NCBI GenBank assembly: GCA_944321125.1 | Contig: CALUKD010000029.1 | Coordinates: 1-45,755, forward strand | DNA length: 45,755 nt | Reading direction: 5' to 3' | From: Candidatus Butyricimonas faecavium | Lineage (GTDB): Bacteria > Bacteroidota > Bacteroidia > Bacteroidales > Marinifilaceae | Shown: in pieces, positions 16,419 to 25,599 of the stretch | Layout: the number at the start of each line of letters is the position of its first letter | Numbering within the stretch: position 1 is the stretch's first letter | Notes under the pieces: generated by a model | Seen by the model: the letters and a program-made list of their open reading frames with translations, nothing else | Database searches by the model: none | Told to the model about the DNA's origin: nothing | Made by a program: the position numbers and the translations under genes

Positions 16419-17897
16419 ATGATGGAAATATCAGATATAGGATTGATCGGATTGGCGGTAATGGGTGAGAATTTGGCTTTGAACTTGGAAAGTAAGGGGT
16501 ACACGGTCTCTGTTTACAACCGGGTTCACCCGGACCGGGAAAGCGTGGTAACCCGTTTCGTGGAAGGGCGAGGGAAGGGAAAGTGTTTTCACGGGACCTA
16601 TACAATTGAAGAGTTCGTGGAGTCCATACGCTTGCCGCGGAAGATCATGTTAATGGTGAAGGCCGGAGACCCGGTTGACGAGTTGATCGGGCAGTTACTC
16701 CCGTGGCTTTCTCCGGGGGACGTTATTATTGACGGGGGAAATTCGGATTACCATGATACGGAACGTCGGGTGAAAATGCTGGAAGAGAAGGGCCTCTATT
16801 TTATTGGAGCCGGGATTTCCGGGGGAGAGGAGGGGGCGTTGAACGGGCCTTCCATTATGCCGGGTGGTTCGGAGACGGCTTGGCCGTTAGTGAAAGATAT
16901 ACTACAGTCGATTGCGGCAAAACTGGAAGACGGTTCTCCTTGTTGCGAATGGATCGGTCCCGGTGGGGCTGGGCATTACGTGAAGATGGTACATAATGGG
17001 ATCGAGTACGGGGATATGGAACTGATTGCAGAGGCGTATTCTATGTTGAAGAAAAGAACCGGGTTGGATAATGACGGCTTGGGAGATATTTTTGAGTTGT
17101 GGAACCGGGGAGAACTGAATAGCTTTTTGATCGAGATTACTTCACATATTTTGCATTACAAGGAAGAGAATGGAGACTATTTGTTGGATCATATTCTGGA
17201 TGTGGCCGGGCAGAAGGGAACGGGAAAATGGAGTGTGATGGCGGCCTTGGATGAGGGGGACCCGTTGACGCTGGTGTCGGAGGCGGTGTTTGCCCGTTTC
17301 ATGTCGTCCTTGGTGAACGAAAGAGAGAGAGCGTCCGTACAGTACCCCTCGGGTAAAGTGGGAGATATGGAGGCTTGCATTACCTTGAACACATCTGGAA
17401 TCGAGGCGGTGAGAGATGCCTTGTATGCGGCGAAACTGATCTCTTACGCGCAGGGGTTTTCCTTGATGCGCAGGGCCTCCGAGCGAAATGGCTGGAATTT
17501 GGATTACGGGACAATCGCTAAAATATGGAGAAAGGGATGTATCATTCGCTCTGTATTCTTGGAGAGGATTACTCAAGCATTCACGAAGAGTCCGGGATTG
17601 CAGAACTTGTTATTCGATGCTTTTTTCCACGAGAGAATGGAGAATGCTTTGCCGGCTTTGCGGGGTGTGGTCGTGGATTGCGTGTTTAACGGTATTGCGG
17701 CTCCTTGTTTCTTCTCGGCACTGAGTTATTTTGACGGGTTACGTAATTTTAATTCCGCAGCGAATTTGATACAGGCGCAACGGGATTATTTCGGGGCGCA
17801 TACTTATGAACGTACGGATGCCGAAAGGGGTAAGTTTTTCCATACCGACTGGACGGGAAAAGGTGGAAAGACGGTTTCAGGAACTTATAATGTGTAA
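16419..17897 (+). CDS. gnd: 6-phosphogluconate dehydrogenase, decarboxylating
   Basis: 492 residues, normal length. It oxidises and decarboxylates 6-phosphogluconate to ribulose 5-phosphate in the oxidative pentose phosphate pathway. The Rossmann motif GLAVMGENLALNLESKGY is at the N-terminus, and substrate-site sequences include ISGGEEGA and GAGHYVKMVHNGIEYGDM. ATG 16419 and ATG 16422 are both possible starts (MM). It is the first gene of an operon, with the zwf start two bases past the stop codon. Confidence 0.97.
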   Translation: MMEISDIGLIGLAVMGENLALNLESKGYTVSVYNRVHPDRESVVTRFVEGRGKGKCFHGTYTIEEFVESIRLPRKIMLMVKAGDPVDELIGQLLPWLSPGDVIIDGGNSDYHDTERRVKMLEEKGLYFIGAGISGGEEGALNGPSIMPGGSETAWPLVKDILQSIAAKLEDGSPCCEWIGPGGAGHYVKMVHNGIEYGDMELIAEAYSMLKKRTGLDNDGLGDIFELWNRGELNSFLIEITSHILHYKEENGDYLLDHILDVAGQKGTGKWSVMAALDEGDPLTLVSEAVFARFMSSLVNERERASVQYPSGKVGDMEACITLNTSGIEAVRDALYAAKLISYAQGFSLMRRASERNGWNLDYGTIAKIWRKGCIIRSVFLERITQAFTKSPGLQNLLFDAFFHERMENALPALRGVVVDCVFNGIAAPCFFSALSYFDGLRNFNSAANLIQAQRDYFGAHTYERTDAERGKFFHTDWTGKGGKTVSGTYNV

Positions 17898-17899
17898 TT

Positions 17900-19402
17900 A
17901 TGAATAGACCGGAGGATCAGGTATTAGTCATATTCGGGGCATCGGGTGATTTGACCAAACGAATGTTGATGCCCTCTTTATACGAGTTACATGTACGGCA
18001 GATGTTGCCGGAGCGTTTTGTTATTTTAGGAACCTCAAGGAAATCCATGAGTGATGAGGAGTTCCGTTTGTCGATCCGTTTGATGTTGGAGGAGTTGAAA
18101 GGGGAAAAAGGACTGAACGGGGAAGAGGTGGATCGTTTCTTGCAGAAAGTGTTCTACCAACCTTTTGATCCCGTGGAAGGTGCTGACGAGTTGGGAGAAC
18201 GGGTGATGTTTTTGATGGAGGAAAACGCTATTCCGATGCAGGTGGTGTATTATCTGGCAACTCCGCCGAATTCCCAGCAGGCAATCACGAAATACATTGG
18301 AAGAAGTTGTCTGTTTGGCGTAAAGGAACGGGGTGGATGGCACCGGATCGTGGTGGAAAAACCTTTCGGAACAAGTTTGGAGACGGCGAAGGAGTTGGAT
18401 AAATCCTTGTTGCAAGTGTTCTGTGAACAGGAGATTTATCGTATCGATCACTTCTTGGGGAAGGAGACTGTACAGAATATATTGGTCTTACGTTTTGCGA
18501 ACGAAATATTCGAATCCCTGTGGAATCGGAACTACGTGGATTACGTGGAAATATATGCCTTGGAATCGCTCGGGATCGAGAATCGGGGGAAGTATTACGA
18601 GACAGCGGGGGCTTTACGGGATATGGTGCAGAACCATTTGATGCAGTTGTTGGCTTTCGTGGCTATGGAATCCCCGGCGACGATGGAGCCAGAAGTGATT
18701 CGGGACGAGACTGTGAAGGTGTTACGTTCGCTTCGGCAGTGGAAAGGGGAGGATATTCCCCGTAATGTTGTTCGAGCTCAATACGTGGCAGGAGAATCGA
18801 AGGGGCAACCCGTGGTTGGGTATTTACAAGAAAAGGATGTTGCCCCGAATTCCGACATGGAGACTTACGTGGCGTTGAAAGTGTTTATTGATAATTGGCG
18901 CTGGAGTCATGTGCCGTTTTATATATATACAGGTAAGCGATTGAAAGACAAACGTTCCGGGGTGGTAATTCATTTCAAGTCCACGCCGCATAAGTTATTT
19001 CAGGGGCAATGCGAGGGTTCGTCTTGTAACCAGTTGATTATTCGTATGACACCGGATGAAGGGGTGATGTTGAAGTTCGGGTTGAAAATGCCGGGTGGCG
19101 GTTTTACGGTGAAACAAGTGGGGATGGATTTCCTGTATGCCTCGCTTTGTAACAATTATCTGCCGGGAGCCTACGAGCGTTTGTTGCTGGATGCCATGCA
19201 GGGAGATTCGATGCTTTACACGCGGGATGATGCCTTGGAGGCCAGTTGGAAGTTTATCGATCCGATCGTGAACTATTGGCGGGAACATCCGGGAGAGCAT
19301 TTACGAACGTATGCTGCGGGAAGTGAGGGGCCGGATTTGAGTGATGTGTGGGATGTGGCTCCACCTGTTTCGAAAGAAGATAAAAATGTTTGTTGGTTAT
19401 GA
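17900..19402 (+). CDS. zwf: Glucose-6-phosphate 1-dehydrogenase
   Basis: 500 residues, normal length. It makes 6-phosphogluconolactone and NAD(P)H from glucose 6-phosphate. The coenzyme motif GASGDLTKRMLMPSLYEL lies near the N-terminus, and the active-site signature RIDHFLGKETVQN, which contains the catalytic-region His, is intact. It is tightly linked to gnd upstream, and its stop overlaps the start of the patatin gene (ATGA). The usual third gene of this operon, 6-phosphogluconolactonase, is not in the window. Confidence 0.97.
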   Translation: MNRPEDQVLVIFGASGDLTKRMLMPSLYELHVRQMLPERFVILGTSRKSMSDEEFRLSIRLMLEELKGEKGLNGEEVDRFLQKVFYQPFDPVEGADELGERVMFLMEENAIPMQVVYYLATPPNSQQAITKYIGRSCLFGVKERGGWHRIVVEKPFGTSLETAKELDKSLLQVFCEQEIYRIDHFLGKETVQNILVLRFANEIFESLWNRNYVDYVEIYALESLGIENRGKYYETAGALRDMVQNHLMQLLAFVAMESPATMEPEVIRDETVKVLRSLRQWKGEDIPRNVVRAQYVAGESKGQPVVGYLQEKDVAPNSDMETYVALKVFIDNWRWSHVPFYIYTGKRLKDKRSGVVIHFKSTPHKLFQGQCEGSSCNQLIIRMTPDEGVMLKFGLKMPGGGFTVKQVGMDFLYASLCNNYLPGAYERLLLDAMQGDSMLYTRDDALEASWKFIDPIVNYWREHPGEHLRTYAAGSEGPDLSDVWDVAPPVSKEDKNVCWL

Positions 19403-20235
19403 TATTAGATTCACACACGGGATTAGTGCTTGAAGGTGGCGGGATGAGAGGCGTCTTTACTGCCGGAGCGTTGGATTTTTTGATGGATAAAAAGGTTTAT
19501 TTCCCTTACACGATCGGTGTTTCTGCTGGGGCGTGTAACGGACTTTCCTATGCTTCTCGTCAGCGGGGACGGGCCAAGAGGTGTAATATTGATTTGTTGG
19601 ATAAGTATCATTATATCGGGTTTCGCTATTTTTTCACGAAGCGGAGTATCATGGATTTTGACCTTATTTTTGACGATTTCCCGACCCGGATTATCCCGTA
19701 CGATTATGATACTTACTTTACTTCTCCGGAGCGTTTCGTGATGGTGACGAGTAATTGCAGGACGGGCGAGGCGAATTATTTCGAGGAAAAGCATGATCCG
19801 GTACGTTTGCTGAATATTTGTCGGGCCTCTTGCAGTCTGCCTTTTGTTTGTCCGATCTCTTACGTGGACGGGGAACCCATGTTGGACGGGGGAATCTGTG
19901 ATGCCATCCCGATCCGGAAGGCAATAGCTGACGGGTTCGATCGTAACGTGGTGATCCTGACTCGTAATAAAGGTTACCGGAAAGATGAAAAAGAGAAATC
20001 ATTGCCTTGGTTTATGTATCGTAAGTATCCGGCGTTACGGGAGAGCTTGAGGATAAAGAATAAACGTTATAACGAGACGCTGGATTTTTTGGAACAGTTG
20101 GAACGGGAGAAAAAAGTAATCTTGATTCGTCCGGAGAAGCCGTTGGAGGTGGATCGGATTGAGCAAGACGTGACGAAATTAACGGACTTGTATAATCAGG
20201 GATACGAATGTGCCCGTAAAGTATTTAGTATTTAA
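19399..20235 (+). CDS. Patatin-like phospholipase
   Basis: Cytosolic serine lipid acyl hydrolase of the bacterial patatin (YjjU-like) type, 278 residues from ATG 19399. Visible elements are the oxyanion loop GGGMRGVFTAG, the nucleophile elbow GVSAGA with catalytic Ser, and the catalytic Asp in LDGGICD. I prefer ATG 19399, which overlaps the zwf stop as ATGA, over the TTG at 19390; this overlap suggests translational coupling to zwf. The substrate is unknown. The link to the pentose phosphate genes is unexplained. Confidence 0.92.
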   Translation: MILDSHTGLVLEGGGMRGVFTAGALDFLMDKKVYFPYTIGVSAGACNGLSYASRQRGRAKRCNIDLLDKYHYIGFRYFFTKRSIMDFDLIFDDFPTRIIPYDYDTYFTSPERFVMVTSNCRTGEANYFEEKHDPVRLLNICRASCSLPFVCPISYVDGEPMLDGGICDAIPIRKAIADGFDRNVVILTRNKGYRKDEKEKSLPWFMYRKYPALRESLRIKNKRYNETLDFLEQLEREKKVILIRPEKPLEVDRIEQDVTKLTDLYNQGYECARKVFSI

Positions 20236-20245
20236 TATTGCGGTT

Positions 20246-20653
20246 ATGGAAGAGCTTACATTGACAACACCTTCTATTTTATTCTCGGCTATATCGTTGA
20301 TCATGCTGGCTTATACGAATCGTTTTCTGGCGTATGCCCAAGTGATTCGGAATTTGAAGGGAGAACATGAGAATCGGCCGAGTGCGATGACCAAATTGCA
20401 ACTGGATAATTTACGGAAGCGGCTCTACATGGCTCGATCGATGCAAATTTACGGGGTGATCAGTTTATTACTTTGCGTGGTTTGTACCTTTTTTATCTAT
20501 ATCGGTCTACAAACTTTGGCCGTTTACACGTTCGGTGTGGCTTTGTTGCTGTTGGTGATTTCATTGGGAATTTCCGTGAAAGAGATATTGATTTCGGTGA
20601 AGGCGTTGGAATTTAGGTTAGATAACGTGACCCCGGAGGAAGAGAAGAAATAA
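20246..20653 (+). CDS. DUF2721-family membrane protein
   Basis: 135 residues from ATG 20246. The N-terminal hydrophobic segment (TTPSILFSAISLIMLAYTNRFL) is followed by a charged stretch and two further membrane spans near residues 70-115. The layout and the pattern around LAYTNRFLAYAQVIR fit DUF2721. Function unknown. It starts ten bases after the patatin stop, so it is the last gene of the gnd operon. An earlier GTG at 20210 would overlap the patatin gene and lacks family support. Confidence 0.8.
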   Translation: MEELTLTTPSILFSAISLIMLAYTNRFLAYAQVIRNLKGEHENRPSAMTKLQLDNLRKRLYMARSMQIYGVISLLLCVVCTFFIYIGLQTLAVYTFGVALLLLVISLGISVKEILISVKALEFRLDNVTPEEEKK

Positions 20654-20959
20654 AAGTAGCAATCTATTATTGTATGCATGACGGATTTGTGATGATATTG
20701 CATTATTGTGGTAAATTGATTGAAAAATAAATTCAAAATATTGCAAGATTGGAATAAATGTTTTAACTTTGTCAAGAAGACAAATTAGAACTTTAGAAAA
20801 CAGTCGGCTCCCGGCAGAGATCATCACACCAAAACAGAAATACTGCCTTCTTTTCGATACCATATCATTCCCGACTGTTTTCTTCTTCTTATAAATTTTG
20901 ATTTAGGTCAATGAGAATTGTTGTGTAAATCTGTATTTTCGCGTTGAAATTAGGATGAT
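20654..20959 (+). other. Intergenic region containing a promoter-like site and a structured element
   Basis: 306 bases without a gene. It contains a match to the Bacteroidetes promoter (-7 TAACTTTG at 20764-20771, with ATTG about 20 bases upstream at 20740-20743) followed by a long-range stem, described as a candidate small RNA in its own entry. Confidence 0.6.
20778..20890 (+). ncRNA. Candidate small structured RNA
   Basis: A perfect 12-bp closing stem, GAAAACAGTCGG (20796-20807) with CCGACTGTTTTC (20871-20882), encloses an inner GGCAG/CTGCC stem (20813-20817 with 20843-20847) and is followed by TTCTTCTT. A Bacteroidetes-type promoter lies just upstream. The closed part is 87 bases. No tmRNA, SRP or RNase P signature is visible. 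A 6S-like or other regulatory RNA, or a 5' leader of the HAD gene, are all possible. Confidence 0.4.
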
Positions 20960-21733
20960 ATGATAAAAGCTGTATTTTTTGATATTGACGGGACGTTGGT
21001 TAGTTTTAAGACACATCGGGTTCCGGATTCTACGAAGAGAGCGATTGCAATTTTGCGTGCCAAAGGTATTCGGGTATTCATTGCAAGTGGGAGGCAATTG
21101 TTGGCTATTAATAATTTAGAAGACCTGCAATTTGACGGTTATGTTACTTTAAACGGGGGCTATTGTATTGTGGGGGAGAAAGTGATTTATAAGCATAGTA
21201 TGCCATCGGAAGATATGGTTTCTTTAGTGCGATACATGGAAGAACAAGAGAGTTTTCCCTGTATTTTTGTGCATGAAAATGCATTTTATATTAATTACAC
21301 GAACGAACGGACGAACGAGGTTTTTCGTTTACTGAACTTCCCGCAACCACCTAGTCTGCCTTTACGGGAGGCTGTCGAAGGAGAGGTTTTCCAGTTGGTG
21401 GCATTTTTCACGAAAGAACAGGAGAATGCGATTATGGCTGCCATGCCTCATTGTGAGGCAACCCGGTGGAATCCATTGTTCTCGGATATTATTCCGAAAG
21501 GAAGTAGTAAGCAAGTGGGGGTAGATAGAATGTTGGATTATTTTGGAATATCATTGGAGGAATCGATGGCTTTCGGGGATGGGGGAAATGATGTCCTCAT
21601 GTTGAAACATGTCGGGATCGGGGTGGCTATGGGAAATGCGGAAGATGAAGTAAAGCTGGCAGCGGATTATGTTACCGATTCCGTGGATGAGGATGGAATT
21701 GAAAAGGCTTTACGGCATTTCGGGGTGATTTAG
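20960..21733 (+). CDS. Cof-type HAD-IIB phosphatase
   Basis: 257 residues. The HAD motif I FFDIDGTLV has the two catalytic Asp residues, motif II is in IASGR, and motif IV is GDGGNDVLML. A C2-type cap lies between about residues 85 and 185. It probably dephosphorylates sugar phosphates, FMN or a similar metabolite; the substrate cannot be read from sequence. It is monocistronic, with a clear terminator after the stop. Confidence 0.92.
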   Translation: MIKAVFFDIDGTLVSFKTHRVPDSTKRAIAILRAKGIRVFIASGRQLLAINNLEDLQFDGYVTLNGGYCIVGEKVIYKHSMPSEDMVSLVRYMEEQESFPCIFVHENAFYINYTNERTNEVFRLLNFPQPPSLPLREAVEGEVFQLVAFFTKEQENAIMAAMPHCEATRWNPLFSDIIPKGSSKQVGVDRMLDYFGISLEESMAFGDGGNDVLMLKHVGIGVAMGNAEDEVKLAADYVTDSVDEDGIEKALRHFGVI

Positions 21734-21763
21734 CTGTTGGGGAATTTATTGTTGAGATATTTG

Positions 21764-21793
21764 AAAGTCCGAACTTATAAAAGTTCGGACTTT
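21764..21793. terminator. Strong terminator hairpin between the HAD gene and dxs
   Basis: A 13-bp perfect stem (21764-21776 with 21781-21793) and a 4-base loop ATAA. The stem ends in AAA/TTT runs on both strands, so it can serve both the HAD gene and the convergent dxs gene. Confidence 0.8.
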
Positions 21794-21854
21794 TGCTCTA
21801 AAAAAGGGGGTGTCCACTTTTTTAGTTGCTGGTTGCTACATATTAACCTAAAAC

Positions 21855-23627
21855 TTAGTCTTGTTTTTTATCTATGATTTCCCGAATCTCATTCGTGATC
21901 TGCGTGTCTGTCAAATGATTTTCTTTTAACAGTTCTTCCAGAACAAAACGATCGGCAAATTCTTTCTTCAGACCGTAGTTCTTGACCTTCATCTCGGAAT
22001 CCCCGTAATAGCGGGCAATCTTTTCCCCGAAACCACCATCCAGTACACCGTCTTCCAGCGTGAGCACCAGCTGGTGATTGGCCTTTAAATTTTCCAGCAT
22101 CTGTTTATCAAGTCCCGTGATATAACGGGGATTGATCAGTGTGGCCCGGATGCCGGTTGCCTCTTGCAACTTTTGACACACGGATTCTCCCAAAGGGTAG
22201 AAATTTCCAAGTGCGATGATGGCCACCCGTTCTCCTTGACAGGTAATTTTATAACGGTTTAATTCGCTATAATCCGTGTCAAAGGTCTCTCCGCTTTCGA
22301 TAACAACCGGTCCCGGAACACGAACGGCTACGGGATGTGTCGTTTGTTTGATACCCCATTCCAACATGGCGAAGTATTCCTCTTTGCAAGTCGGGGCCAA
22401 GTACACTATATTCGGAATATTGCTGATAAGTGGAATATCAAAGAATCCGAGATGAGTTTCATCATTCATTCCGGCAGAACCTCCAAGAAATACCGAAATG
22501 ACTGCCGGGTTCCGGTTGATACACAAATCTTGTGACAATTGGTCATAGCACCGCTGGATAAACGTGCTGTAAACACCGTACACGGGTCTCCCGCCATTAG
22601 CAGCGATACCGGATGCGAGAGCCACGGCATGTTCCTCGGCGATCCCCACGTCAACGAATTGTTTTCCGGCTTGTTGTCTGCGTTCGGGATTAAAACCGAT
22701 TACCGCGGGTGTTCCCGAGGAAATCGCCACCACGGTAGGGTCTTTTTGCATTTGCTCCAGCAGGAATTTTCCTGTCAAATTGCAATAATCTTCCGTGTTC
22801 CCCTCGTCAGATAACGGTTGTCCGGTCTCTAAGTTGAACGGCATACCCCAGTGGAATCTTTCCTTGTAGGTTTCTGCGAGAGTGTATCCCTTTCCTTTTA
22901 GCGTGTGGATATGTACAACCACGGGACGGGGAATGTCTTTTACTTGTGTGAAGGCGTGTATCAAAGCGGTAATGTCGTTACCGTCTTTTACGTAGATGTA
23001 ATCAAGCCCGAGAGACTTGAAGAAATTGCAAGGTGTTTGCCCGTCAGAGTCTCTCAAGGCTTTCAAGTTCTGGTACAAACCACCATGATTTTCGGCAATA
23101 GACATTTCATTGTCATTGACCACCACGATCAAATTGGTACCTGTTTCTCCCGCATTACTTAATCCTTCGTAGGCCTCTCCACCACTTAGAGAACCGTCAC
23201 CGATTACGGCGATAATATTTTCACGGCCTCTCTTCAGGTCTCTGGCTTTGGCTAACCCGCAGGCAAGGCTTACGGAGGTTGACGTGTGACCGATCGTGAA
23301 AAAATCGTGTTTACTTTCCTGCGGATTGGTATAACCGGTTACCTCATCGTACTCTTCCGCATGAAGAAAGGCATCCTTACGTCCGGTTAACATCTTATGG
23401 GCATAACTTTGATGCGATACGTCATACACGATTTTGTCCACTGGCGAGTTGAACACGTAGTGTAGGGCTATCGTGGCCTCAACCATTCCTAGATTAGGAC
23501 CGATATGTCCACCATGAGCGCTTAGTTTGGTTAGTAAAGCGTGACGAATTTCATTCGCTAGTATATTTAAATTTTCAATGGAAAGACGTTTCACGTCTTC
23601 CGGGGAGTTAATGTTTTCTAGATACAT
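21855..23627 (-). CDS. dxs: 1-deoxy-D-xylulose-5-phosphate synthase (short form)
   Basis: 590 residues; typical DXS is about 620-640. A TPP-dependent enzyme that condenses pyruvate and glyceraldehyde 3-phosphate for the non-mevalonate isoprenoid, thiamine and pyridoxal pathways. TPP-binding GDGSLSGGEAYEGLSNAG, NDNEMSI, SHQSYAHKMLTGR and the transketolase segment EEHAVALASGIA are present. GHTSTSVSLACG replaces the usual GHSSTSIS. The shorter length and altered motifs suggest a second paralogue rather than the main housekeeping enzyme, but no second copy is in the window to compare. The flavodoxin-like gene lies 12 bases upstream in the same direction. Confidence 0.85.
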   Translation of the reverse strand: MYLENINSPEDVKRLSIENLNILANEIRHALLTKLSAHGGHIGPNLGMVEATIALHYVFNSPVDKIVYDVSHQSYAHKMLTGRKDAFLHAEEYDEVTGYTNPQESKHDFFTIGHTSTSVSLACGLAKARDLKRGRENIIAVIGDGSLSGGEAYEGLSNAGETGTNLIVVVNDNEMSIAENHGGLYQNLKALRDSDGQTPCNFFKSLGLDYIYVKDGNDITALIHAFTQVKDIPRPVVVHIHTLKGKGYTLAETYKERFHWGMPFNLETGQPLSDEGNTEDYCNLTGKFLLEQMQKDPTVVAISSGTPAVIGFNPERRQQAGKQFVDVGIAEEHAVALASGIAANGGRPVYGVYSTFIQRCYDQLSQDLCINRNPAVISVFLGGSAGMNDETHLGFFDIPLISNIPNIVYLAPTCKEEYFAMLEWGIKQTTHPVAVRVPGPVVIESGETFDTDYSELNRYKITCQGERVAIIALGNFYPLGESVCQKLQEATGIRATLINPRYITGLDKQMLENLKANHQLVLTLEDGVLDGGFGEKIARYYGDSEMKVKNYGLKKEFADRFVLEELLKENHLTDTQITNEIREIIDKKQD

Positions 23628-23639
23628 AGTTTTATAAAT

Positions 23640-24179
23640 TTATACTCGTTTCCCTGTTTCGTATGCCTCCTGCATGGCTGGGTTCCCTTTGATTTCTCCG
23701 ACATGCCATACGCCTAGCCCGAAGATAACCCCTTTGATGGTAGGATTCTCCAGGCAATCAAGAAATCCTTGGAACGTGTCCACGGTGCGCATCATTTTTT
23801 CTTTATCATCTTCTGCCGCCGTGACAATGAAATAGAATTCTTTGTCGTTCATTTCCGTGTAGAGACCACAGCACCGGTCAATCAAGGTTTTCATCTGGGC
23901 ACTCATCGTGTAGAAATAGACAGGTGTTGCCATGACGATAACATCTGCTGCCACCATCTTATCAATAATCTCTGTGGCATCATCTTTTTGCGGACAGGGT
24001 TTATGATGCAGGCTACACGTGCTGCACCCCGTGCAGTAATTAATCTTTTTATCTCGTAAGAAAATCTTTTCAGCTTCATTTCCCGTTTCTTTAGCTCCCC
24101 GCAGAAATTCGTCACACAAGGTGTCAGAGTTTCCGCCTTTTCGGGGACTGGAAGAAAGGATTAAAATTCTTTTTGCCAT
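23640..24179 (-). CDS. Flavodoxin-family NAD(P)H-dependent FMN reductase, iron-sulfur flavoprotein-like
   Basis: 179 residues. The N-terminal FMN phosphate loop is ILSSSPRKGGNSDTL. A Cys cluster CTGCSTCSLHHKPC (about 48-61) resembles the cluster site of iron-sulfur flavoproteins, and MATPVYFYTMSAQMKTLIDR forms the second flavin loop. It probably transfers electrons or reduces quinones or nitro compounds; the partner is unknown. Its stop is 12 bases from the dxs start, so they are likely co-transcribed, possibly to supply reducing power. Confidence 0.88.
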   Translation of the reverse strand: MAKRILILSSSPRKGGNSDTLCDEFLRGAKETGNEAEKIFLRDKKINYCTGCSTCSLHHKPCPQKDDATEIIDKMVAADVIVMATPVYFYTMSAQMKTLIDRCCGLYTEMNDKEFYFIVTAAEDDKEKMMRTVDTFQGFLDCLENPTIKGVIFGLGVWHVGEIKGNPAMQEAYETGKRV

Positions 24180-24345
24180 AATATGATTTTTTATAATGAT
24201 TATTCTAGTATGTTGTGTTCATAATTTTATGTTGCAAAATTACATCGCCTCTGTCGTTTCATTTGTATATAAATTACAGAGATACATACCAAAATTACAG
24301 ATTTTGGTATTTGCGGTAGAAAAAGAGAGGAGGAATAGAAAGATT

Positions 24346-24726
24346 TTATTCCTCAAAATTTGCTAATGCCTCCCGTTCTTTCTTTGTCAGGCTTTTGACT
24401 ACAATGTCGTAGGATTTTTTGACCAGCTCTTTGATTTCCTTGTCTGGTACGTCTTGGTTAAAATAAACGCTGATCCAGTGTTTTTTATTCATGTGCCATC
24501 CGGGTTTTATGCCCGTGTACGTGGCTCGTAATTCTTCCATTTCATCTGGATTGCATTTGATACAGCAAAAATCAAATACTTCGATATTTACAAAGCAGAA
24601 CCATTTGCTTGCCACGTAAAAACATAGAACGTCCTGACTGTATTTATCGGGAACATTCGGGAAGGGCATCTTCTCATGTACTCCTTTCAAGGACAAGCAA
24701 TATTCTCTGAATTCTTCAATATTCAT
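24346..24726 (-). CDS. MmcQ/YjbR-family protein
   Basis: 126 residues, full length for the family. Features are the starting helix MNIEEFREYCLSLKGVHEKMPFP, the phenylalanine/tryptophan-rich strand ASKWFCFVN, and the segment KKHWISVYF. The fold is CyaY-like, and DNA binding is proposed for members, but the physiological role is unknown. Single gene. The 225-base gap before the sigma factor is AT-rich with no visible feature. Confidence 0.9.
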   Translation of the reverse strand: MNIEEFREYCLSLKGVHEKMPFPNVPDKYSQDVLCFYVASKWFCFVNIEVFDFCCIKCNPDEMEELRATYTGIKPGWHMNKKHWISVYFNQDVPDKEIKELVKKSYDIVVKSLTKKEREALANFEE

Positions 24727-24951
24727 GTTTACAAGATTATTCTACAAATTTCAAACTATAATTCCCGCGATAATAGATGTATGTTGTTTTGAATCGGATA
24801 AAACAAATTTCATACCATGGTGATATATGGATCATAAGAATTCTTCTAAGAATGGGAGTATAGAAGAATATGAAAAACAAAATTGTATTCTTTTTTGATG
24901 GTTGTAAAATTTTATATCTATATTTAAAACGTTGAAAAGTACCAAAGAATA

Positions 24952-25515
24952 ATGTTTCAAGCAAAAGAAAATATAATCCAGGATTTTATTGACGGGAAAG
25001 AGTCGGCTTTTAAAGAAATTTACGAAAAGTATGTTTCTACTTTGCGTTATTTTGGAAATAAATTTTTATCCGATGAACGGCTAATCGAGGATATTCTTCA
25101 AGATACCTTTGTGTCTCTTTGGGAAAATAGGAAGAAGTTTAACAATGAACTTGCGATAAAAAGCTTTTTATATACAGGTGTTAAAAATCGTTGTTTGAAT
25201 AATCTTCGTCATGAAAAAATTAAGCAGAAATATGTAGAAGGATTCGTGGAAGAACCCTCGGAAAGTTTTCTTGAAAATGTAATTAAAGCTGAGCTTTTCG
25301 AAATGTTACATCGTATTTTCGATGAATTACCTCCTGCTTGTAAAGAAGTATACCAGCTCAGTTTGGAGGGGAAAAAACACGAAGAGATAGCTAAACAACT
25401 TCATATATCTATTAATACGGTGAAAAAATACAAGAATAATGCTAATCACTACATGCGTAACCGGATTAAGGATTTTAATCTTTTTCTTTTGTTGTTGAAA
25501 AACAGTAGTTTATAG
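24952..25515 (+). CDS. ECF RNA polymerase sigma factor (FecI-like)
   Basis: 187 residues. Region 2 contains DILQDTFVSLWENRKKF (about 42-58). Region 4 is near the C-terminus: LPPACKEVYQLSLEGKKHEEIAKQLHISINTVKKY with its helix-turn-helix. It belongs to the large Bacteroidetes ECF group paired with FecR anti-sigma factors and TonB-dependent receptors. It would transcribe the downstream susC-like operon when the receptor is loaded. It is followed by FecR with an 84-base gap. Confidence 0.94.
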   Translation: MFQAKENIIQDFIDGKESAFKEIYEKYVSTLRYFGNKFLSDERLIEDILQDTFVSLWENRKKFNNELAIKSFLYTGVKNRCLNNLRHEKIKQKYVEGFVEEPSESFLENVIKAELFEMLHRIFDELPPACKEVYQLSLEGKKHEEIAKQLHISINTVKKYKNNANHYMRNRIKDFNLFLLLLKNSSL

Positions 25516-25599
25516 ATCGAAGTTTAAAAAATATTATTTTTTTAATATATTGCTATACACCAAACGCTAGTTCAAGTGTTTTAGATGTAAAAATAAAGC

